A stretch of DNA of 8,472 nucleotides, from positions 1 to 8,472 of the forward strand of contig JAFQPF010000261.1 of NCBI GenBank assembly GCA_017411885.1. The letters are read 5' to 3'. This document shows positions 1 to 6,460 of this stretch, piece by piece. The notes under the pieces are model-generated. The model was not told the origin of the DNA, ran no database searches, and saw only the letters and a program-made list of their open reading frames with translations. Each line of letters opens with the position of its first letter. Position 1 is the stretch's first letter. The translations under genes were made by a program, and so were the position numbers. The DNA comes from Clostridia bacterium (GTDB taxonomy: Bacteria; Bacillota_A; Clostridia; Oscillospirales; CAG-272).

Positions 1-542
1 ACACCGCTTTCAAACTTAAGCCTTGAATATGCCCCCTCACCCGAAAGTGAGAAGGAAATTTCCTTGAATCCGCCAAGCCCCGTTTCGTGTACAGTCAAAA
101 GCTCGGTCTTGAAGCCTGCCTTTTGCGCGTACATCGAATACATACGGTAAAGCACCGACGCAAAAAGCGCCGCTTCCTCTCCGCCTGCACCTGCACGTAT
201 TTCGACGATAACGTTCTTGTCATCGTTAGGGTCGCGCGGCAAAAGAAGTATCTTAAGCTCATCGTAAAGCTTTGCCAGCTGATCCTTGAGCTCGTAATAT
301 TCCTCGCTTGCAAGCTCACGCATCTCAGCGTCGGCTTCCTTATCCTCGGAAAGCTCAAGCGCGCCGTTCATATCGCTTTCACACTTTAAGTATTCGGTAT
401 ATTTATCAACCACCGGTGTCAGCTGCTTATGCTCGCGCATCAGGTTCTTATATTTTTCACCGTCGCTTATAATTTCCGGATCGGAAATTTCAAGCGATAT
501 ATTTTCATATCTTTCCTTTACCTGTTTGAGTTTTTCAAGCAT
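1..542 (-). CDS. prfA: Peptide chain release factor 1 (RF1), N-terminal part, cut by the window edge
   Basis: RF1 recognises UAA and UAG stop codons in the ribosomal A site and triggers release of the finished protein. The visible part is 180 codons, starting MLEKLKQVKERYENISLEI. It has the charged helical N-terminal region (about residues 1-105), then DPNDDKN (104-110) and the strongly conserved EIRAGAGGEEAALFA run (114-128), which opens the codon-recognition/PCRF part of class I release factors. The Pro-x-Thr anticodon-mimic motif and the catalytic GGQ loop fall outside the window, so RF1 rather than RF2 is judged from the N-terminal sequence alone. The ATG at 540-542 is supported by a GGAGAAGG ribosome binding site five bases upstream. 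The gene lies only 15 bases downstream of the metal-exporter-like gene and is probably co-transcribed with it. No frame damage is seen. Confidence 0.95.
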   Translation of the reverse strand, partial: MLEKLKQVKERYENISLEISDPEIISDGEKYKNLMREHKQLTPVVDKYTEYLKCESDMNGALELSEDKEADAEMRELASEEYYELKDQLAKLYDELKILLLPRDPNDDKNVIVEIRAGAGGEEAALFASVLYRMYSMYAQKAGFKTELLTVHETGLGGFKEISFSLSGEGAYSRLKFESG

Positions 543-557
543 TACCTTCTCCGATCG

Positions 558-1511
558 TTAAGCAAAAATTGAAATCAAGACGCCCGACACGGCGCTGAAA
601 AGCCACACGTAACCGATTATCGAAAAGCTCTTTCTTATATCCTTGCAGGATCTTAACAGCACCGCTATACCGGCACCCGCTCCCGCGCAGAGCCCTGCAA
701 CAAGTGCTCCGAAGGAGATCGCTCCCTGTGCAAACAGTCCGGCAAGCATAACGCTTACGGCACAGCTCGGAACAAGCCCTGCAAGCGCGGTTATAAAGGG
801 CTGAAGATATTTGATCGAGCCCATCAAGCCCTTGATATTGTCTTCGCCTATGAGCGATACTATGCTGTTGAAAACAAATATCGTCAGTATTATAAAAAGT
901 ATGGTCACAAGCGTGCGGCTGAGCGAATTTTTGATAATTCCGCGGTTTGAATCGCAATAAGAGCAGCGGTGATGCTCACCCGCCTCATGAAAATGCTGAT
1001 TGTGCGAGTGGGCGTGATGTATATGCTCTTCTTTTGTTTCGTGTACCCTTTTTCCTGCAAGCTTGAGTATAATATCAAGCATATATCCTGCGATAAGTGC
1101 AAGCACAAGCTTCAGTAAAAGCAACGGCAAAAAATAGGATGCCGTTTCGGGTACCGACAGTATTATCGGAAGTGCCTCGTCCGAGGTAGCGATAAATACC
1201 GCAACAAGCGTGCCCGCGCTTATAAGCTTTTCGGCATAAAGGTTTGATGCCGCGACCGAAAAACCGCACTCGGGAAAAAGCCCTAAAAGTGCTCCGCCAA
1301 ATACACCTGCGCGTTTGCTTGAAAGTGCGCGCCTAAGCTTATCTGCCGCCTTATGCTCTATGATCTCGATAACAAGAAAGGCGATAAACAAAAGCGGAAG
1401 TATCTTAAGCGCATCGGTAAGCGTTTCACCGATTATATGGAATATATCAAATTCTCCGTGTGAATGTGCGTGCGAGTGGGCCGCATAAAGCATTAAATTG
1501 TTTATGCTCAT
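558..1511 (-). CDS. Putative polytopic heavy-metal exporter (ArsP_2 / 'putative manganese transporter' type) with His-rich segments
   Basis: This is a 317-residue integral membrane protein. Hydrophobic segments occur at about residues 31-52, 68-92, 96-118, 124-150, 197-220, 235-257, 262-287 and 297-316. A short His cluster precedes the first helix (H12, H14, H16, H18). A long hydrophilic loop between the two halves (157-186) carries ten histidines and a CSYC pair (C183, C186). The halves look like an internal repeat: GLFPECGFSV (77-86) matches GLVPSCAVSV (246-255), and each is followed by an I-S-x-G-x-L-V-A stretch. From memory, this fits the family described as putative 10-TM heavy-metal exporters (ArsP_2), some members of which are called putative manganese transporters. 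The His/Cys loop supports divalent metal binding, but the metal and direction of transport cannot be read from sequence. The ATG has an ACGGAGAAAAT binding site. prfA follows closely. Confidence 0.75.
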   Translation of the reverse strand: MSINNLMLYAAHSHAHSHGEFDIFHIIGETLTDALKILPLLFIAFLVIEIIEHKAADKLRRALSSKRAGVFGGALLGLFPECGFSVAASNLYAEKLISAGTLVAVFIATSDEALPIILSVPETASYFLPLLLLKLVLALIAGYMLDIILKLAGKRVHETKEEHIHHAHSHNQHFHEAGEHHRCSYCDSNRGIIKNSLSRTLVTILFIILTIFVFNSIVSLIGEDNIKGLMGSIKYLQPFITALAGLVPSCAVSVMLAGLFAQGAISFGALVAGLCAGAGAGIAVLLRSCKDIRKSFSIIGYVWLFSAVSGVLISIFA

Positions 1512-1555
1512 ATTTTCTCCGTCCGGCCGTCAAAGCGACCGCTTATATAAATCTC

Positions 1556-1577
1556 AAAACGAGGCGCTTTGCGCCCC
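1556..1577 (-). terminator. Possible intrinsic terminator after galM
   Basis: Minus-strand RNA can form a hairpin with arms GGGGCGC and GCGCCTC around an AAA loop (1561-1577, one mismatch), followed by the short T-rich stretch GTTTTG. It lies just after the galM stop and before the exporter gene. The T run is short, so termination may be partial and the exporter and prfA could be reached by read-through. I saw no good promoter in the 49 bases between the hairpin and the exporter start. Confidence 0.5.
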
Positions 1578-1593
1578 GCTTTGCCAAAAAATC

Positions 1594-2655
1594 TTACTTT
1601 ACCGAAAATGCGTAGATCGTCGTGTAATCGTACTTTTCGCCCGGCTTTAATACTGTTGACTTAAAGCTCGGATGATTGGGTGCGTCGGGCGCGTGCTGTG
1701 TTTCAAGGCAGAACGCCGCGCGCTTTACCTGCTTAAATCCGCCCTTAAAGGGGTAGGGGTGAGCAAGGAAGTTGCCCGAATAGAACTGTACGCAGGGCTG
1801 GTTTGTATAAACGCTCATAACTCTGCCGGTTTCCTCGGCGTAAACCTCACAGAACTTCTTTACCGTTCCGTCGGGCTTTAAGATATAGTTATGGTCGTAA
1901 CCGCCGCCAAGTCTGATCTGCTCGTCGCTTGTATCGTCAATACCGTCGCCGATCTTCTTGGGTGTTCTGAAGTCAAAGGGAGTGCCCTCTACCGCGTAAT
2001 CCTTACCCGTGGGGATAAGTGTAGCGTCAACCTCGGTGATATAATCGGAATCTATCTGCATATAGTGCGTTGCGTTTGTTCCGAAATCATATCCGCAAAG
2101 ATTGAAGTAGGTGTGGTTTGTAAGGTTTACAACAGTATCCGCATCGGTCTCTGCCTCGTAGCGGATTGCAAGCGAATTATCCTCACTGAAGGTGTAGGTC
2201 ACCTTGACTGTAAGGCATCCGGGGAAGCCCTCGTCTCCATCAGGGCTTACAAGCGTCATTATAAGACCTGCCTTATCAGCCTCAACGTAGGGTGTGGTAT
2301 CCCATATCTTCTTATCAAAGCCGACGTTACCGCCGTGGAGTGTCTTTGTTCCGTCATCATTAAGCGGAAGCGTGTACTCCTTGCCGTTAAGTGTGAACTT
2401 ACCGTTTGCGATACGGTTGCCGTAGCGTCCGATAAGCGCGCCCTGGTAGCCGTCGCTTTCAAGATAGCCCTCGATCTTGTCAAAGCCGCAGATAACATCT
2501 GCAAGCTTCCCGTCACGGTCGGGCATTATGAGCTTATTAACGATTCCGCCGTAGTTAAGTATTGTAACTGCGGCACCGTTATTTGCCGTAAAAGTATAAG
2601 CGTAAACCTCTTCGCCTGTGGGAAGCTTTCCGAATAATGCTTTTTCAAACGTCAT
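1594..2655 (-). CDS. galM: Aldose 1-epimerase (mutarotase)
   Basis: The enzyme interconverts alpha and beta anomers of galactose, glucose and related aldoses, and feeds the Leloir pathway in the cytoplasm. The 353-residue length is normal for the family. Hallmarks are the N-terminal NYGGIVNKL (34-42), IGRYGNRIANGKF (75-87), the sugar-binding LHGG (106-109), the NLTNHTYFNL block with the expected catalytic acid His181, GGYDHNYIL (251-259), and FCLETQHAPDAPNHP (315-329) with the expected catalytic base Glu318. No signal peptide is seen. The ATG at 2653-2655 is preceded by a GAGAGGGAA binding site. It follows galE by 33 bases and is the last gene of the minus-strand run, next to a possible terminator. 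The catalytic residues are all present, so it should be active. Confidence is very high for family and slightly lower for exact sugar preference. Confidence 0.95.
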   Translation of the reverse strand: MTFEKALFGKLPTGEEVYAYTFTANNGAAVTILNYGGIVNKLIMPDRDGKLADVICGFDKIEGYLESDGYQGALIGRYGNRIANGKFTLNGKEYTLPLNDDGTKTLHGGNVGFDKKIWDTTPYVEADKAGLIMTLVSPDGDEGFPGCLTVKVTYTFSEDNSLAIRYEAETDADTVVNLTNHTYFNLCGYDFGTNATHYMQIDSDYITEVDATLIPTGKDYAVEGTPFDFRTPKKIGDGIDDTSDEQIRLGGGYDHNYILKPDGTVKKFCEVYAEETGRVMSVYTNQPCVQFYSGNFLAHPYPFKGGFKQVKRAAFCLETQHAPDAPNHPSFKSTVLKPGEKYDYTTIYAFSVK

Positions 2656-2688
2656 GATTATTCCCTCTCTTTATGTAACAATCTAAAA

Positions 2689-3702
2689 TTATTCGCCGTA
2701 GCCGTTGGGATTCTTTGCCTGCCAGTTTGCGCTGTCGCGGCACATTTCCTCGATACCGCGCTTTGCCGACCATCCAAGCTCCTTATATGCCTTTTCGGGA
2801 TCCGCGAAGCATTCGTCAATATCACCGGGGCGGCGGGGTGCGATCTTATAATTTACCTTAAGTCCGGTCGCCTTTTCGTAAGCCTTGACGATATCAAGCA
2901 CCGAGTAACCGTTTCCTGTACCTACGTTGTAGTAATCAATGCCCTCAAGAGTCTGAAGCTTATCAAGTGCCTTAAGGTGAGCGTTTGCAAGGTCAACAAC
3001 GTGAATATAATCGCGCACGCCTGTACCGTCGTGAGTATTATAGTCATCGCCGAATACGCTTAAGCACTCACGCTTACCGATAGCGACCTGCGCAACGTAA
3101 GGTAAAAGGTTGTTAGGTATTCCGCAGGGGTCTTCGCCGATAAGTCCGCTTTCGTGCGCTCCGATCGGATTGAAGTAACGAAGTATAGCAACTCTCCATT
3201 CCTTATCCGCAACGCAAAGGTCCTTGAGTATACGCTCTATCATAAGCTTTGTTTCGCCATACGGGTTGGTCGTTGAAAGCGGGAAGTTTTCCTTGATCGG
3301 TACACTTTCGGGCTTTCCGTAAACGGTTGCGGAGGACGAGAACACGATCTTCTTTGCACCATATTTGCTCATAAGCTCGCAAAGGTTAAACGTAGAGGTA
3401 AGGTTGTTGTGGTAGTAAAGAAGCGGCTTTTCAACGCTTTCTCCGACAGCCTTGAGTCCTGCGAAATGTATAGCCGATTCAATATTGTTTTCCTTGAATA
3501 CGCGCTCGCAGGCTTCCTTGTCAAGAAGGTCAGCCTCATAGAATTTGAAATCCTTACCTGTGATCTGTCTGATTCTGTCAAGCACGACCGGCTTGGAATT
3601 GCAGAAGTTATCGAGTATTACGATCTCACGTCCGTCATTAAGAAGCTCGACCGCGGTATGTGAGCCGATAAAGCCGGCTCCGCCTGTTACAAGTATTGCC
3701 AT
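2689..3702 (-). CDS. galE: UDP-glucose 4-epimerase
   Basis: This NAD-dependent short-chain dehydrogenase/reductase interconverts UDP-glucose and UDP-galactose (some members also the N-acetyl forms), supplying galactose for catabolism or surface glycans. The 337-residue length matches the bacterial enzyme. The NAD-binding Rossmann motif GGAGFIG is at 7-13, [11 protein letters not shown] at 79-89, the catalytic Ser region FSSSATVYG at 121-129 (Ser124), and the YxxxK pair at Tyr148/Lys152 in NPYGETK. The substrate-side motifs RYFNPIGAH (175-183), [14 protein letters not shown] (227-239) and RRPGDID (290-296) are intact. The ATG at 3700-3702 has an ACGGAGA binding site. It sits between the nucleotidyltransferase gene (47 bases upstream) and galM (33 bases downstream), so co-transcription is likely. 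galK and galT are not in the window. Confidence 0.96.
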   Translation of the reverse strand: MAILVTGGAGFIGSHTAVELLNDGREIVILDNFCNSKPVVLDRIRQITGKDFKFYEADLLDKEACERVFKENNIESAIHFAGLKAVGESVEKPLLYYHNNLTSTFNLCELMSKYGAKKIVFSSSATVYGKPESVPIKENFPLSTTNPYGETKLMIERILKDLCVADKEWRVAILRYFNPIGAHESGLIGEDPCGIPNNLLPYVAQVAIGKRECLSVFGDDYNTHDGTGVRDYIHVVDLANAHLKALDKLQTLEGIDYYNVGTGNGYSVLDIVKAYEKATGLKVNYKIAPRRPGDIDECFADPEKAYKELGWSAKRGIEEMCRDSANWQAKNPNGYGE

Positions 3703-3749
3703 AATTATCTCCGTTCTCCGCTTATGCGGCAGTTATGTATTTACAGTAA

Positions 3750-4661
3750 TTATTTCCAGAGTCCGTCCGGGTAATTGCCCTTTGCGACAGAATCCTTTAT
3801 AAACGCCTCAAGCACAGGCTTGTCGTCGTGATAGGTTACGCCGTACCACTTAGCGTTTGTTTCAAGCACCTTAGCGTCACATTTGTTTTCCTTGATAGCG
3901 CGTGCAACAACGAAGGGTAAGAAGAATTCGCCCTTGAGCTTATCGGCTCTGCCTGCGTCAACGTCGTCAAGAAATTTGTCGAAATCCTTTTCAAGCATAT
4001 CGAATATTTCGGGAGTAAAGCCCCAGAAATTCATAGATACTGTCGACCTGCGGTCAAGATCGTACCACTTATCATCCTCAAGGTACTGTACAACACCGTC
4101 GTTTTCCTGTATCTTGGTACGCTCTGTAACCTGTGTGAGAAGCCCGTTTTCGATCTCACAAACGCCGCGCGCAACGCTTCCGTTCTCGGTTATCGTGTTT
4201 TCAAGCACGTAGCCCACCATAGCGAAGTGTGCCTTGTCGCCGCCCGTCTTTACGTCCTTTAAGAAGTCCGCAAGTCTTGCATACGCATCCGCGCCGTAAA
4301 AATCGTCCGCGTTAACAACAACGAAGTTTTCCTTTACAACATCCTTACAGCACAAAATAGCGTGTCCTGTACCCCAAGGCTTTACACGTCCCTCGGGAAC
4401 GCTTCTGCCTGCGGGGAGAGCGTCCATATCCTGGAAAACGTACTTGACCTCAACGCTTCCCTCTATTCTGCTTCCGACAGTTTCTTTGAATATATCATAG
4501 TTTTCACGCTTGATTATGAAAACCACCTTATCGATTCCGGCTCTTTTGGCATCGTAGATCGAAAAATCCACAATGAATTCTCCGTGAGGAGTTACAGGGT
4601 CTATCTGCTTGAGACCGCCGTAGCGTGAGCCCATTCCTGCCGCCATTATAACCAGTGTCAT
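3750..4661 (-). CDS. Sugar-phosphate nucleotidyltransferase family protein (probable NDP-sugar pyrophosphorylase)
   Basis: The family joins an NTP and a sugar 1-phosphate to give an NDP-sugar and pyrophosphate. The 303-residue protein opens with MTLVIMAAGMGSRYGGLKQ, the glycine-rich nucleotide-binding signature (AAGxGSRxGG, residues 7-16, with Lys18). GTGHAILCCKD (97-107) and VVNADDFYGADAY (115-127), with Asp119 and Asp120 as likely metal/nucleotide ligands, follow, then MNFWGFTPEIF (210-220). The C-terminal part lacks obvious left-handed beta-helix hexapeptides. The reading frame could extend upstream to 4826, but that part overlaps rpiB and looks unlike protein. The ATG at 4659-4661 has a strong ACGGAGGT binding site and the signature starts right there, so I chose it. 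Next to galE, a UTP-using enzyme acting on glucose- or galactose-1-phosphate is an inference. Substrate specificity is not determined by sequence. Confidence 0.85.
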   Translation of the reverse strand: MTLVIMAAGMGSRYGGLKQIDPVTPHGEFIVDFSIYDAKRAGIDKVVFIIKRENYDIFKETVGSRIEGSVEVKYVFQDMDALPAGRSVPEGRVKPWGTGHAILCCKDVVKENFVVVNADDFYGADAYARLADFLKDVKTGGDKAHFAMVGYVLENTITENGSVARGVCEIENGLLTQVTERTKIQENDGVVQYLEDDKWYDLDRRSTVSMNFWGFTPEIFDMLEKDFDKFLDDVDAGRADKLKGEFFLPFVVARAIKENKCDAKVLETNAKWYGVTYHDDKPVLEAFIKDSVAKGNYPDGLWK

Positions 4662-4686
4662 ATTTAAGATACCTCCGTGGTAATAA

Positions 4687-5127
4687 TTATTTTCTCGTGT
4701 CGTCAAAAAGAGATATTCTCTTTTCGTGTCTGCCGCCCATAAACTCGGTCGTAACAAAAAGCTCGACCATATCGCAGGCAAGCCCTGCTCCAAGCACCCT
4801 GCCTCCAAGGCAAAGCACGTTTGCATCGTTGTGTAAGCGTGTCATTCTCGCGCTGAAGGTGTCCGCACAGCAAGCGGCTCTGATACCCTTATGCTTGTTT
4901 GCCGCCATGCTCATACCGATTCCCGTGCCGCACACGAGTATTCCAAGCTCAGCGGATCTATTATCAAGTGCCGTACATACCTTTTCGGCGTATATCGGAT
5001 AATCCACGCTTTCGCTTGAATCGCATCCGAAGTCCTCATATTCACAGCCAAGCTCAACAAGCTTTTTGATTATTTCAAGCTTGAGCTCATATCCGCCGTG
5101 GTCACACGCTATCGCTATCTTTTTCAT
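4687..5127 (-). CDS. rpiB: Ribose-5-phosphate isomerase B
   Basis: It converts ribose 5-phosphate to ribulose 5-phosphate in the non-oxidative pentose phosphate pathway. The 146-residue length is normal for RpiB/LacAB enzymes. Seen directly: the N-terminal ACDHGG (Asp9, His10), DFGCDSSESVDYP (32-44), the active-site loop CGTGIGMSMAANK (66-78) with the expected catalytic Cys66, HNDANVLCLGGR (99-110) with His99, and FMGGRHEKR (129-137) with Arg133. Cys66 points to the E. coli-like RpiB type, not the mycobacterial type that uses Glu. The ATG at 5125-5127 follows an AAAGGATT binding site. An in-frame GTG at 5163 would add 12 residues without family support. It lies 54 bases after tsaB and 25 bases before the nucleotidyltransferase. 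Some LacAB-type enzymes act on galactose 6-phosphate or allose 6-phosphate instead, so the substrate is likely but not certain. Confidence 0.92.
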   Translation of the reverse strand: MKKIAIACDHGGYELKLEIIKKLVELGCEYEDFGCDSSESVDYPIYAEKVCTALDNRSAELGILVCGTGIGMSMAANKHKGIRAACCADTFSARMTRLHNDANVLCLGGRVLGAGLACDMVELFVTTEFMGGRHEKRISLFDDTRK

Positions 5128-5181
5128 AGTTTGTAATCCTTTCGTATGGAAAAATATTAACACGCATAAGCGTTTCGATCT

Positions 5182-5901
5182 TTATTTTGAAGCAAGCCTT
5201 TCAAGCCGCTCTCTTTCAGCCTGCGCCGGTCTTAAATAGACTGCGGCAAGGGCTTTGTCGGTAAACGCCGATTTATCGGCTGCTGCCTCGTATATACGCG
5301 CCGCCGCTTCGGCTACCGAATACGCGCTTACAAGCTTAAGCATTTCGGGCGTATCCTTTACGCGTGCGCTTTTTGAAAGCGGTTTTACTCTGTCATATCC
5401 GTCGCCGATAAAATAAAGGCTCTTTCTTTTTTCCTTAGCAAGTGCTTCTGATTCTTTTATAAGCTCCTCGGGCAGATCAAGCTTATCGGGCGTAAGCCTT
5501 ACAAGCTTTTCTCCGTCACCTTCAAATATCGCATTGTAAAGCCCGCACCTGCGCGCATCTGTCACCGGGACTATAAGTGCCCCCGTTTCACGGAGCGCCC
5601 ATGCGGTCGCCTCGAGAGTAGACACTCCAACGCAGGGTATGTTCTTACCAAACGCCAGCCCCTTGATAAGCGCGACGCCTATACGGATACCGGTAAACGA
5701 GCCGGGACCGACCGTGCAGGCAAGCATATCAAGCGAATCTATATCGCATTTTGCTCTTTCAAGCACGTCATTTACCATTGTAAGCAGAGTTTCGCTGTGA
5801 GTATTTGTCGTGTTGATAAAAGACTCGGCAAGCCTGCGTCGGTTTTCGCAAAGAGCGACGCTTGCGCAAAGAGCGCTTGAATCTATTGCAAGTATCTTCA
5901 C
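5182..5901 (-). CDS. tsaB: tRNA threonylcarbamoyladenosine biosynthesis protein TsaB
   Basis: TsaB is the non-catalytic partner of TsaD. With TsaE and TsaC it makes t6A at position 37 of ANN-decoding tRNAs. The 239-residue protein has the ASKHA-fold start MKILAIDSSALCASVAL, the NTHSETLL segment (33-40), the signature VGPGSFTGIRIG (64-75), DARR (115-118), and the usual C-terminal AVYLRPAQAERER (220-232). The start is a GTG at 5899-5901. It overlaps the tsaE stop as GTGA (4 bases), with GAGGTGGAG just upstream inside tsaE as binding site, which points to translational coupling. Its other usual partners, tsaD and rimI, which often follow in Firmicutes, are replaced here by rpiB. Length and motifs are complete. 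Confidence 0.94.
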   Translation of the reverse strand: MKILAIDSSALCASVALCENRRRLAESFINTTNTHSETLLTMVNDVLERAKCDIDSLDMLACTVGPGSFTGIRIGVALIKGLAFGKNIPCVGVSTLEATAWALRETGALIVPVTDARRCGLYNAIFEGDGEKLVRLTPDKLDLPEELIKESEALAKEKRKSLYFIGDGYDRVKPLSKSARVKDTPEMLKLVSAYSVAEAAARIYEAAADKSAFTDKALAAVYLRPAQAERERLERLASK

Positions 5902-6344
5902 TTAAGCTCCACCTCTTTTACGCTTATACGGCGCGAATTTTCATCAAGCTTTTCAATATCGACTCTGACGTGATGCGCCGGAAGCGCGAAGTGAATATTT
6001 TCACTCCACTCGGTTACTATGAGCGCACCCCTTGTAAAATAGGAGTCGAAATCTATTGAATCAAGATCGTCCCAATCGCTTACCCTGTACATATCAAAGT
6101 GGAAAAGCGTCGGCTTTTCCGCTCCGCTTGGCGCGTATTCGTTCACTATCGAATAGGTGGGGCTTGTAACCGGTGCTCCGCTTGCAAGCTCAGACGCGAT
6201 CCCTCTCACAAACGCGGTCTTACCCGCGCCGAGGTCGCCGTACATCGCCACAAAGCGCTCATTATTCTGAGAGCAAATCAAGGCAAGCTCTGCGCCTGCT
6301 CTTTCGGTTTCTTCAACCGTATGAGTTGTAATCGTGTAATCCAT
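5898..6344 (-). CDS. tsaE: tRNA threonylcarbamoyladenosine biosynthesis ATPase TsaE
   Basis: TsaE is the P-loop ATPase that drives turnover of the TsaB-TsaD complex in t6A synthesis. From the ATG at 6342-6344 it is 148 residues, the usual size. It shows the typical TTHTVEETERAG start (6-17), Walker A GDLGAGKT (36-43), SPTYSIVNEY (61-70), HFDMYRV (82-88) and TEWSEN (111-116). The reading frame stays open upstream to a TTG at 6413 and an ATG at 6407, but those extensions have no binding site and do not resemble the family. The chosen start itself has only a weak purine stretch (GTGAAAAAG), so the start call is less sure than the identity. It is the first gene of the run that continues with tsaB. 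No clear promoter is visible between it and the hairpin at 6425-6446. Confidence 0.92.
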   Translation of the reverse strand: MDYTITTHTVEETERAGAELALICSQNNERFVAMYGDLGAGKTAFVRGIASELASGAPVTSPTYSIVNEYAPSGAEKPTLFHFDMYRVSDWDDLDSIDFDSYFTRGALIVTEWSENIHFALPAHHVRVDIEKLDENSRRISVKEVELK

Positions 6345-6419
6345 CTTTTTCACGCAATAAACATCGAAATCCGGCTTTTCGCAGGTGTCTTGCCCCACCA
6401 AAGCCATATACAAATCGGC

Positions 6420-6446
6420 AAAATCGGCGTCGCCTGGGCGACGCCG
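6420..6446 (-). terminator. Rho-independent terminator after the cohesin/dockerin gene
   Basis: A perfect ten-base inverted repeat, CGGCGTCGCC and its complement, with a two-base spacer (6425-6446) lies 14 bases after the stop codon of the dockerin gene. In the minus-strand RNA it is followed by ATTTT. The GC-rich stem plus U tract is a convincing intrinsic terminator. The T tract is short, so some read-through into tsaE is possible. On the plus strand no T run follows, so it looks one-directional. Confidence 0.8.
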
Positions 6447-6460
6447 CTTATTTACTTAAG

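Noticed and set aside
1512..1560. A manganese (yybP-ykoY) riboswitch in front of the metal-exporter-like gene
   Set aside because: The leader is under 50 bases and shows no such structure, so there is no room for the element after the galM hairpin.
1891..2637. A 248-codon open frame on the plus strand opposite galM
   Set aside because: It is the antisense shadow of a gene with complete catalytic motifs. It has no recognisable domain and no supported start.
4662..4826. A 55-residue N-terminal extension of the nucleotidyltransferase
   Set aside because: It overlaps the rpiB coding region, and the nucleotide-binding signature begins at the internal ATG, which has a strong binding site.
5128..5163. 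A GTG start adding 12 residues to RpiB
   Set aside because: The family starts at MKKIAIACDHGG, and the AAAGGATT site fits the internal ATG.
5155..5175. Short ACGC/GCGT hairpin between tsaB and rpiB as a terminator
   Set aside because: A four-base stem is too weak, and the T run is interrupted.
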